A DNA stretch of 11,107 bases, taken from contig JAEMPT010000122.1 in assembly GCA_022759165.1 (NCBI GenBank), positions 1-11,107 of the forward strand, read 5' to 3'. The position numbers and the translations under genes were made by a program. The notes beneath the pieces are model-generated. The model had not been told where the DNA came from. It did no database searches and worked only from the letters and a program-made list of their open reading frames with translations. This DNA comes from Thermoprotei archaeon. GTDB lineage: Archaea > Thermoproteota > Thermoprotei_A > Sulfolobales > Fervidicoccaceae. Positions within the stretch are counted from its first letter, which is position 1. The number at the start of each line of letters is the position of its first letter. This document shows, one piece after another, positions 5,416-11,107 of the stretch.

Positions 5416-6150
5416 ATGGTCTTAAGCGGAATAAGTTTTGATTTATGGTATACCTTGATATACGAAACTGAGGAGGACGAGGCTAAGTACCAGGAAATGA
5501 GGCTCAATGCGTTGAAGAAGGGCCTTCATGAAACAGGAGTAACTTTTAACGAAGATGCTTTAAATAAAGCATTTATCCATCTGAGGAAGTTCTCCCTCAC
5601 CATTCCATACGGAGGTTTTATTAAACTAGTTCTATCATCGGCAGGGATTCGCTTGGATGGGTCAATTTTTCATATAGTTGAGGCCAGGTATCTTGATGAG
5701 ATAGAGAATTACAGAGTAAAGCTTGGTCCAGAAGTCCCATCAGTTCTAGAGGGGCTAAAGGAAAGAGGATTGAAGATCGCGATAGTAAGTAATACCTCAT
5801 TTCCTGAAAAATCGCTATGGAAAGTCCTAGGAAGTGCCGGAATAGCGCAGCATGTAGACGCGATAGTATCCTCATCTGATGAAGGAGTGGGAAAGCCAAG
5901 CCCAGTCATATTCAGTATTGCTGAAAGGAGGCTGAACGTTCCTTCAGGAGATATACTCCATGTAGGGGATACCTGTATAGAAGATTACATGGGCGCTACA
6001 GCGTTCGGCATGAAGGCCATTCTCTATACTGGACTTTACGGATATAGAAAAGAAAAGGAGGTTCATGAGCTCTGCCAAATCAACGGTATAGTTTCGATTA
6101 AAAAGCTCAGCGAGATAGAAAAATTGCTAGAATCAAATTTGTTCGATTAA
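5416..6150 (+). CDS. HAD-superfamily hydrolase, class IA-like
   Basis: The 244-residue protein carries the HAD motifs. Motif I is FDLWYTL with nucleophile D9 and T13. Motif II is SNTS (S125, N126), motif III K160 in GVGKPSP, and motif IV VGDTCIEDYMGA with D185 and D190. A helical cap (about 15-100) between motifs I and II marks subclass IA, the haloacid dehalogenase/phosphoglycolate phosphatase type. The second Asp of motif I is replaced by W11. Phosphatases usually keep this Asp, whereas dehalogenases and many archaeal homologues carry an aromatic residue, so phosphatase activity is uncertain and the substrate unknown. The gene has its own TATA-like box and is separated from the upstream cluster by a T-run. 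It ends 27 bp from the convergent permease pseudogene. Confidence 0.88.
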   Translation: MVLSGISFDLWYTLIYETEEDEAKYQEMRLNALKKGLHETGVTFNEDALNKAFIHLRKFSLTIPYGGFIKLVLSSAGIRLDGSIFHIVEARYLDEIENYRVKLGPEVPSVLEGLKERGLKIAIVSNTSFPEKSLWKVLGSAGIAQHVDAIVSSSDEGVGKPSPVIFSIAERRLNVPSGDILHVGDTCIEDYMGATAFGMKAILYTGLYGYRKEKEVHELCQINGIVSIKKLSEIEKLLESNLFD

Positions 6151-6165
6151 ATGCAGAGGCTGAAC

Positions 6166-6175
6166 TTTTCGAAAA
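6166..6175. terminator. Palindromic, possibly bidirectional terminator
   Basis: A TTTTCGAAAA palindrome sits in the 27-bp gap between two convergent genes. With the flanking AAT it gives a T-run on the minus strand just after the permease stop and a shorter T-run on the plus strand just after the HAD gene. Function is inferred from position and composition. Confidence 0.35.
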
Positions 6176-6177
6176 AA

Positions 6178-7260
6178 TCATCTGTGAGAAGAGTTTTTCG
6201 AATGTTTATACAACAAGGAAAGAACGAATATCGTTGCTATTCCAGATGGGATGGTTACTTCTAAGCCAGGCGTTATGGCTGTTGTTGCTAGAGCACTCAA
6301 TAAAAGTGCCTCCCCTATGAATGATAACAGGGGAAGTCTTCCTTTATTGAACTTCAACGAATAAGCTATGTGTGATGCGAGTATGGAAGCCCATGTGAAA
6401 ATGCCGCCGAATGTCGCTATTCCAAAAGCTATTAGATAAGATGAAGATGAACCAAAACCATAGGCAAGCACTGTCGCAGCCGCGACTCCAATCATTGAAG
6501 CTAATAAAGCATTGAAGGGCGCCTTAAACTTATTAAGCGCTTCCAGCTTCTTTGGTGCCATACCGCCTCTGGCAAGGGAAAACAGCATCCTTGAAGTCAA
6601 ATATAAATTGGTATTCGCTCCCGAGATCGCCGCAGTCAATATAACGAAGTTGATTATGGAGGCAGCAGCAGGTATTCCCACTTCCCTGAATGCTAGGACA
6701 AATGGACTTTCCGAGAGCCCCGCCATGTTTGGAGGAATCATTGAGACAATTATTATTATAGAGCCTACGTAAAGCAAAGTCAGAAGAACTAAAGTATTTC
6801 TAAGGGCCTTAGGGGCGTCCTTTTCTGGGTTCTTAGCCTCTCCTGAAGTAAACTCCGACGACCTCGATCCCGATGAAAGAATATATAGCTACCACGGTAG
6901 CAAGCCAAATTCATGGCACGCCTTTCGGCATTAATCCATCATTCAGCAAGGCGGAAGATGTTCCAAAGTGCTCTGCCCGAAGGATTATATAGGACCCTGC
7001 TACTATGAAAAGCACTATCATAGCGCTCTTTATCATGGAAAGCAAAAACTAGCCGTCCCAAGCGTCCTAACCGTTAATGAGTTCAAAACAAAAAGCGAGA
7101 GGCCGAAAGCAATCATCCACAATATTGGGCTAACTCCAGGGAACCAGTAGGACATGTAAATAGATGATGCCGCGATGTTAGCGCCTATTGCGAAGACCTC
7201 GGAGAACCAGTACATATATCTTACTAGGAAGCCCAAGTATCGCCCTATGAAGAATCCCAT
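6178..7260 (-). pseudogene. APC-superfamily amino-acid permease, decayed
   Basis: Pieces of one amino-acid/polyamine/organocation permease run in order on the minus strand. The first (7260-7033) reads MGFFIGRYLGFLVRYMYWFS through SVYM-like helices and NSLTVRTLG. A frame change near 7036 leads to MIKSAMIVLFIVAGSYIIL and NDGLMPKGVP. A TGA (6911-6913) then interrupts the frame, which continues IWLATVVAIYSFIGIEVVGV. A second frame change near 6855 leads to the conserved FTSGEAKNPEKDAPKALRN and the final helices (6777-6178). The first roughly 60-80 residues, with the first two membrane helices and substrate-binding Gly motif, are absent from all three frames upstream. With a missing start, two frameshifts and a stop codon, it should not make a working carrier. 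A TATA-like TTTAAATAG (about 7305-7313, minus strand) may be the old promoter. Confidence 0.88.
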
Positions 7261-7418
7261 TGGCTCATCGTATTACCACGGGACAAACCCTTGGATCGTT
7301 TCTCTATTTAAATTTTTCCTTTTAGTAGCTAAGTAGTAGCAACTTCATACAAAATTTAACTTTATTTAAGGGTCAAAGGGGGAAAGTCCTCTTTCTAATG
7401 GAAGGGGATAAATAGCCT

Positions 7419-7430
7419 CCTTATAGAAAA
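7419..7430 (+). promoter_or_regulatory. TATA-like box before the Cys-rich ORF
   Basis: CCTTATAGAAAA is centred about 26 nt before 7451-7453, so the transcript would begin at or next to GTG 7453, as in leaderless archaeal genes. The surrounding AT-rich bases offer other candidates. Confidence 0.4.
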
Positions 7431-7452
7431 TGTTTTTTAATATAAAAAATAT

Positions 7453-7836
7453 GTGGAGAGTCGAAAAAAGGAAAAGAATGACAAGGTACAGCTCTTGTTT
7501 AAATGCAGGGTTTACTTAACTAGAGAAGCGGAAGAAAAGCTGCATAGGGCAATGCAAGTTGAGGCTAAGGTGCACAATATTTTACTAGATGCTGAAGGAC
7601 TAGAAAGTTGGAGGGAAATAAGCTGTTTGCTCCAAAGCTCTTCAGGTGGTGAACAACCTCTGAAGGCGTGTACAAAAAGTTTCCTGGAGGAAGCAGAAAA
7701 CCATCATCGCGAGTGTGAGGATGCCTCTTTCGTAAGAACGGGTAGTTCAAATATGGAAAACTTAATATTAAAACTAAGTAAAACTATTAATAGAAGGCTG
7801 GTCTGCTTTGACAAAAAAGATTGCGGTTTCAGTTAA
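7453..7836 (+). CDS. Hypothetical Cys-rich small protein
   Basis: The frame from GTG 7453 encodes 127 residues that I do not recognise. The product is hydrophilic, rich in Glu and Lys, and probably mostly helical (LTREAEEKLHRAMQVEAKVH at 22-41). It has six Cys (18, 58, 73, 88, 118, 124) and two adjacent His (84-85), with no standard zinc-finger spacing. There is no signal peptide or membrane segment. Codon choice (AGA/AGG for Arg, GAA/GAG mixed) resembles the neighbours, which supports real coding. A TATA-like element at 7419-7430 suggests leaderless translation. An ATG at 7451 is in a different frame that closes after 22 codons. The last 29 bases overlap the next gene in another frame, so the pair is likely cotranscribed. 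It could still be a chance ORF. Confidence 0.5.
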   Translation: MESRKKEKNDKVQLLFKCRVYLTREAEEKLHRAMQVEAKVHNILLDAEGLESWREISCLLQSSSGGEQPLKACTKSFLEEAENHHRECEDASFVRTGSSNMENLILKLSKTINRRLVCFDKKDCGFS

Positions 7837-8740
7837 GCTTGAAAATCCATCTGAAGAAGTGTTCAACGCGCTTAGAGACCTAGAAGTCATTCTTCAGCTA
7901 ATGCCGACAAAAGTAAATTTAGGGAAAAAGGAAAAGGAAACATTCCAATTTAAGATGAAGGGATTTGACGTTGACGGCTTTTTTTCTGGGAGGTTAGAAG
8001 AAAAAGACCTCGGTAATAGAGAATTTTCAGTAATTTTATCTGCTACCGGCGAGACTTCAGTTGGAGTGGGAATAATTAGATACAAGGCAAAAATAGATTT
8101 CATCTTAACTTTCGAGATCGTTCCTCTAGGGACTAACGCAACAGACCTGAGAATTGAGATGCTGTATACTTCTCCATATGAGGACGAACAAGAAAAAAAT
8201 GCCATCCTTTTTCTGAATGGTTTAGCATCTAACGTAGAGAAAAACCTCCCCTCTATAATTCAAAAAATAAGGGGAAAAATCAAAGTGGAAGCAACTAAGG
8301 CGAAAGCAAAGGCTGTTGCTCCTCCTGTGACGGTTGAAAAAACCATTAAAGTTGAAGCAGAGCAGAAACCCGAGAAAGTTGAAAAGAAGGAGGAAGCAAA
8401 GCCTGTTTTTGTGGACAAATCAATTTCTGAAAAACTAGGTGACCCGTTATTCATCTCAGAATTGCTTAAATCGTCTGTCTCAGTGGGTCTGGAATCTTCA
8501 GCAATCGATGAAGAACTCTTGAAAAAAGTAGCAGAAATGAGCAAGGAGCATACAAAGTTCTTGCTGTTGAACTGTCGCTCTGCTGGAAAGAAGCTTAGGC
8601 TTTTGTTTAATAAAGGTCAGCTCGTGGGAGCATGGGGAGAAATCGAAGGGAAAGTCTCGATAGGAGAAGAATGCATCAAGGTTTTTCGAGGTATCGAAAT
8701 GATGTGTCCTATATACGAGGTGGAGTTTCCTACAAGCTAA
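7808..8740 (+). CDS. Two-domain protein: N-terminal SRPBCC (CoxG-like) fold, charged linker, unknown C-terminal domain
   Basis: The 310-residue protein starts at TTG 7808; an in-frame stop about ten codons upstream leaves no other good start. Residues 1-150 resemble SRPBCC/CoxG-like ligand-binding proteins: a first strand (KIAVSVKLENPSEEVFNALR), an early helix, then alternating strands (FKMKGFDVDGFFSGRL, IRYKAKIDFILTFEIV) and a long last helix (128-155). These folds bind hydrophobic ligands; no catalytic residues stand out. Residues 158-200 form a Lys/Glu/Ala/Pro-rich linker, probably disordered. Residues 205-310 make a second small alpha/beta domain (FLLLNCRSAGKKLRLLFNKG, then QLVGAWGEIEGKV), which loosely recalls DUF4388- or roadblock-like modules, but I would not assign it. 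No membrane segments. A short T-run follows the stop (8745-8749). The N-terminal domain call is moderate. Confidence 0.72.
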   Translation: MTKKIAVSVKLENPSEEVFNALRDLEVILQLMPTKVNLGKKEKETFQFKMKGFDVDGFFSGRLEEKDLGNREFSVILSATGETSVGVGIIRYKAKIDFILTFEIVPLGTNATDLRIEMLYTSPYEDEQEKNAILFLNGLASNVEKNLPSIIQKIRGKIKVEATKAKAKAVAPPVTVEKTIKVEAEQKPEKVEKKEEAKPVFVDKSISEKLGDPLFISELLKSSVSVGLESSAIDEELLKKVAEMSKEHTKFLLLNCRSAGKKLRLLFNKGQLVGAWGEIEGKVSIGEECIKVFRGIEMMCPIYEVEFPTS

Positions 8741-8903
8741 TACCTTTTTGGAGGCACAATTACTTCATCAACTAATTTATTTCGGGAGGCCATTTCATCG
8801 TGAACTATCCTTTGTCACGGAAAGGGACCTTTGCCCACCGAACTCTTGGAAGGTTAAAAAGTCTATCTTCCTAATCTTCTGCTCTAAAATGAGAAATTTT
8901 CAA
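8737..8903 (-). pseudogene. Possible small gene relic in two minus-strand frames
   Basis: One minus-strand frame (8903-8795) gives IDFLTFQEFGGQRSLSVTKD, and a second (8814-8737) gives HDEMASRNKLVDEVIVPPKR before a TAG that overlaps the stop of the plus-strand gene. Together they read like one short protein with a single frameshift near 8800. Neither part has a good start codon or ribosome site, and I do not recognise the sequence. The rest of the 180-base gap shows two purine-rich GGAGGC words on the plus strand with no ORF behind them. Confidence 0.22.
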
Positions 8904-8920
8904 TCACAAAGGGGATCGAC

Positions 8921-9805
8921 TTGAGCTGGAAGTTGGAAGAAATCGAACTCCTGAATCCAATCGTGCTTTGCGGAGGAATGCTGAATGATGCGCTAATACT
9001 CAAAGCGATCGATTTTGGAATAGGAGCGGTAACACTTGGAACTTACTCTTCAAATTCTCTTTCTTCTCATCCTAAGCCTTGGCTTTATAAATTGAAGGGA
9101 AGCGATTGCTATGTGAATTCATATGGTATACGCCATAGCTATTTTGATAAGGAGGGCTTCATTAAAAAGACCGTAGCATATGCTCACTCTAAAAAAGTTA
9201 AGGTAATCTGTAGCTATGTAGAGAGAGAGCCTGAACTATCTGAAAAGGCTGTAAAATTATTCGAAGAAGCAGGATGCGACATCGTTGAGTACAACCCTAC
9301 GCCGCTCGTTATGGGGTGCTCAGGAAAAGACCCAGGAGATCTCCTTGATCCAGTCAACCTGGTTAAACTAACAACCGAGCATATCAAAGTAGCTAGCTCA
9401 TTTTCCTCAATTCCTATTTCAGTGAAATTCCCATCAACGATTTCGAACGTTGTTAGGGCTTGGAACCAGTTTGTTGAGAGGGGGGCCTCGATCGCTCACA
9501 TAATGAATGCGATCATTCCTGCTTTAGTGTTAGTAGATGGAGAAAAGTACTTCAAAACCGAAAGGGGATTCGGAGGAATGAGCGGAGAATGCGTGAAGCC
9601 AGTTTCTATGGCAAGGGTTAAGATGCTAAGCGATGGTGGAGCGAGGAACATCATAGGAACAGGAGGAATAATGAGCCTGCAGGACGTGCAAGATTATATA
9701 TCTTCTGGGGCGAGCGCCGTTGGAGTTCACTCTCTTATATACTCCAAGGGCCTCGCAGGTCTAAAAAGCTTGATCGAAAGTTCGAACAAGCTATTTAGGG
9801 CCTGA
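8921..9805 (+). CDS. Dihydroorotate dehydrogenase-like FMN-binding TIM-barrel protein
   Basis: The 294-residue protein follows the dihydroorotate/dihydropyrimidine dehydrogenase fold. It opens with NPIVLCGGM (12-20), has GAVTLGTYS (35-43), VNSYGIRH (65-72) where the family has its IN-x-x-G segment, DIVEYNPTP (120-128) where it has N-x-S-C-P, SVKF (167-170) with the FMN-contacting Lys, GFGGMSGECVKP (217-226), and the phosphate-gripping IIGTGGIMS (244-252) and SSGASAVGVHS (261-271). Length matches class 1 PyrD. Two active-site features differ: the Lys after the third strand is Gly40, and NxSCP lacks its Cys, although C133 is nearby. Activity on dihydroorotate is therefore doubtful, and no other pyrimidine genes are present. 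TTG 8921 is chosen because GGGGATC lies about 6 nt upstream. A TATA-like TCTAAAATGA occurs near 8883-8892. Confidence 0.82.
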   Translation: MSWKLEEIELLNPIVLCGGMLNDALILKAIDFGIGAVTLGTYSSNSLSSHPKPWLYKLKGSDCYVNSYGIRHSYFDKEGFIKKTVAYAHSKKVKVICSYVEREPELSEKAVKLFEEAGCDIVEYNPTPLVMGCSGKDPGDLLDPVNLVKLTTEHIKVASSFSSIPISVKFPSTISNVVRAWNQFVERGASIAHIMNAIIPALVLVDGEKYFKTERGFGGMSGECVKPVSMARVKMLSDGGARNIIGTGGIMSLQDVQDYISSGASAVGVHSLIYSKGLAGLKSLIESSNKLFRA

Positions 9806-9818
9806 TATGTGTTAAAGA

Positions 9819-9849
9819 CATATATAGTTCTTTGAAATTTATATATAGC
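9819..9849 (+). promoter_or_regulatory. Tandem TATA-like boxes before phoU
   Basis: CATATATAG (9819-9827) and TTTATATATAGC (9838-9849) both lie in the 56-bp gap. The first would start transcription near 9848, leaving a leader of about 14 nt before TTG 9862. The second lies too close to that TTG for a usual leader, so it may be an accessory site or may overlap a regulator's operator. Confidence 0.45.
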
Positions 9850-9861
9850 ATGTGAGCTGGT

Positions 9862-10887
9862 TTGTATAGGAGGAAAGTACAGGTAGTAGGAGGCTCGACA
9901 TATATAGTTAGTATCCCCAAGCAATGGGCCGATGAAATGGGCATAAAGGAGGGTAACGAGGTAACAGTTGAGAAGCTCGCTGACGGCTCCCTCAGAATAT
10001 CCCCCCTTGTCGGCAAAAGGACAGAGCCACCTGTTGCTAAGCTTTTCATATCTTGCATCGAAAGCGATGACGTCATAGCAAGGGCTATCCTAGCGTATTA
10101 CCTCACGGGATCTAGGGAAATCAAGCTGTCATTCAAGGACATTGAGTGTAAGGAAAGGGTACTCTCAGTGCTCAATTTCCTTAAGGGGAAAGTCCTTGGG
10201 CTAGAAGTTATCGAAGAAACATCTGATGAGGTGATCCTAGGAGTAATTCTAGATAACAGGTTCTATGACCTTAAATCTGCGCAGCAGAAGATGATAAAGA
10301 CGATTTCATCTATGGTTGAAGATACAGTCAAGGCGATTCAATCTAAGGATATAGGAATTATGGGCGACATATATAAGAGAGATGACCTCTTGGATAGACT
10401 CTACTTATATTCTCTCAGATACATAACCGCTTCGGCTTCAACCTTAGAAGCCCGTGAGAGCGTACCTCCAAATATGCTCCCACATTATGCCCTCATCACC
10501 AAATCCCTTGAAAGGGTCGGAGATCACATATCTCTTATAGCTAGGAACCTAATGGAATCTTTGAAAAGCAGCGAAGTAGGCGAGTCACAGCTCTCTATGC
10601 TCCAATCATACTTGAAGCAAGAAAAGGAGCTACTCGACATAATCGAGGAGCTCTTGGAGAGTTTCAGCTATTCTAAGTTGGTACTTGCCACGGAGAAAGC
10701 CTTCTTCCTCATAAAGAAAGAAGGAGAGCTCAGGAAGAGCATAGATCGCCCTACTATATACTATAGCTACGTTATAGAGAGCTGCAGGAGGATCGTCGCT
10801 TATTCGATAGACGTTCTCGAGAGTTTACTTGATATCGCTGCTCTTTCTGGTGGAGAAATAGGAATCGCTAACTTTAATAAGAAGTGA
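9862..10887 (+). CDS. phoU: AbrB-PhoU phosphate-uptake regulator
   Basis: The 341-residue protein joins two known parts. Residues 5-48 are a SpoVT/AbrB DNA-binding fold with VQVVGGSTYIVSIPKQWADE and GNEVTVEKLADGSLRI. Residues about 130-325 are helical and contain PhoU signatures: KRDDLLDRLYLYSLRYI (172-188) and LERVGDHISLIARNLMES (216-233), with acidic residues D175, D178, E217 and D221 of the kind PhoU uses for metal binding. A second helical repeat follows, with less clear motifs. This fusion is common in archaea and is thought to control phosphate transport at the DNA level. No pstSCAB genes are in view. TTG 9862 follows an in-frame TGA three codons upstream and has only a weak ribosome site. 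The 3' end abuts a tnpB relic on the opposite strand, with 1 bp between stop codons, so the last residues (GGEIGIANFNKK) may have been altered by that insertion. Confidence 0.9.
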   Translation: MYRRKVQVVGGSTYIVSIPKQWADEMGIKEGNEVTVEKLADGSLRISPLVGKRTEPPVAKLFISCIESDDVIARAILAYYLTGSREIKLSFKDIECKERVLSVLNFLKGKVLGLEVIEETSDEVILGVILDNRFYDLKSAQQKMIKTISSMVEDTVKAIQSKDIGIMGDIYKRDDLLDRLYLYSLRYITASASTLEARESVPPNMLPHYALITKSLERVGDHISLIARNLMESLKSSEVGESQLSMLQSYLKQEKELLDIIEELLESFSYSKLVLATEKAFFLIKKEGELRKSIDRPTIYYSYVIESCRRIVAYSIDVLESLLDIAALSGGEIGIANFNKK

Positions 10888-10888
10888 G

Positions 10889-11107
10889 CTACCTCGCCCT
10901 GAAGGCAAAGCTTCCAGCGTTCAGCTGGGGCTTTTCGCCTTTAGCCTCATCTGGTGGTTCGGGGGGGCTCACCTCTCCCCCATCCCGCAGAGCTCATTAA
11001 GGCATGAACTATGTTTATGCTTGCATTTAGGTACCTGTGAGGCAAAAAAGCTTTTTTCGCCTTCCTCGCCATCTTCACAGTGAAGGGCGAGGTTTTCAGT
11101 TATAAAT
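10889..11107 (-). pseudogene. tnpB: IS200/IS605-type TnpB C-terminal remnant (3' end; continues beyond window)
   Basis: On the minus strand from 11036 the frame reads RYLNASINIVHALMSSAGWG then RGEPP, matching the DRDxNAAxNI end of TnpB/OrfB nucleases just after the zinc-finger domain. A run of seven G (10961-10967) then shifts the frame; with six, the protein would continue EPPDEAKGEKPQ and LNAGSFAFRAR to TAG at 10889-10891, a tail style I recall from crenarchaeal TnpBs. Upstream of 11036 two minus frames stay open and neither gives an obvious Cys4 finger, so the part nearer the window edge is unclear. TnpB is an RNA-guided nuclease of IS200/IS605 elements. The apparent frameshift and the lack of room for a right end argue that this copy is decayed, or at least damaged at this end. 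Confidence 0.72.
10904..10939. other. Strong hairpin at the tnpB 3' end, possible omega-RNA element
   Basis: GGC, AAAGC and CCAGC (10904-10918, with a TT bulge) pair with GCTGG, GCTTT and GCC (10924-10939) around a 5-nt loop, giving about 13 base pairs. TnpB guide (omega) RNAs derive from the 3' end of tnpB and the adjacent element end, so a stable fold here is suggestive. On the other strand it could help end phoU transcription. Bases 11042-11062 hold a second palindrome with a similar plan (GGC, AAAAAAGCTTTTTT, CGCC). Confidence 0.4.

Noticed and set aside
6512..7150. Plus-strand ORFs of 86 and 60 codons opposite the permease
   Set aside because: They are antisense to recognisable permease segments.
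8741..8920. C/D box small RNA suggested by GATGA words on the minus strand
   Set aside because: No properly placed D boxes (CTGA) or terminal stem could be found.

Overview
The window looks like part of a chromosome from a thermophilic archaeon, most likely Thermoproteota (crenarchaeal) or a close relative. The basis is archaeal gene families (ThiI without a rhodanese domain, AbrB-PhoU fusion, ACR3 with archaeal-style flanks, archaeal MscS), TATA-like boxes about 25 nt before expected transcript starts, frequent TTG and GTG starts, T-run terminators, and a very GC-rich tRNA in an AT-rich background. The lineage is inferred from style; I could not run a search.

Layout: (1) 1-258 is the 3' end of an ACR3 arsenite efflux gene. 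(2) 259-2003 is AT-rich accessory sequence. It holds a possible decayed ORF on the minus strand and a secreted protein built from repeated extracellular modules, whose signal peptide appears to lie in different reading frames from its body. (3) 2004-3251 on the minus strand is thiI followed by tRNA-Arg(CCG). The thiI stop codon lies inside the tRNA and is formed by tRNA nucleotides U8-A9-G10; U8 is the base that ThiI thiolates. (4) 3411-5315 on the plus strand is a tight cluster: a truncated family 2 glycosyltransferase, an unrecognised ORF in the same frame after one TAA, a HAD phosphatase with a CxxCxxC cluster, a 39-residue one-TM protein and a short MscS-type channel, the last three overlapping. 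(5) 5416-6150 is a second HAD hydrolase. (6) 6178-7260 on the minus strand is an amino-acid permease pseudogene with at least three lesions and no N-terminus. (7) 7453-8740 is a Cys-rich small ORF overlapping an SRPBCC-like protein with a charged linker and an unassigned C-terminal domain. (8) 8921-10887 is a dihydroorotate-dehydrogenase-like flavoenzyme, then an AbrB-PhoU regulator. (9) 10889-11107 on the minus strand is the degraded C-terminus of an IS200/IS605-type TnpB, running off the window and ending 1 bp from the phoU stop.

The genes do not form one pathway. ThiI and its tRNA form a plausible functional pair (s4U8 in tRNA). The glycosyltransferase-HAD-MscS cluster could be remnants of a solute synthesis and osmotic release module, but that is inference. 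Several independent frame lesions (secreted protein, glycosyltransferase, possibly MscS, permease, TnpB) mean either real decay next to mobile DNA or base-level assembly errors. I found no CRISPR array, complete insertion sequence, rRNA or replication origin.
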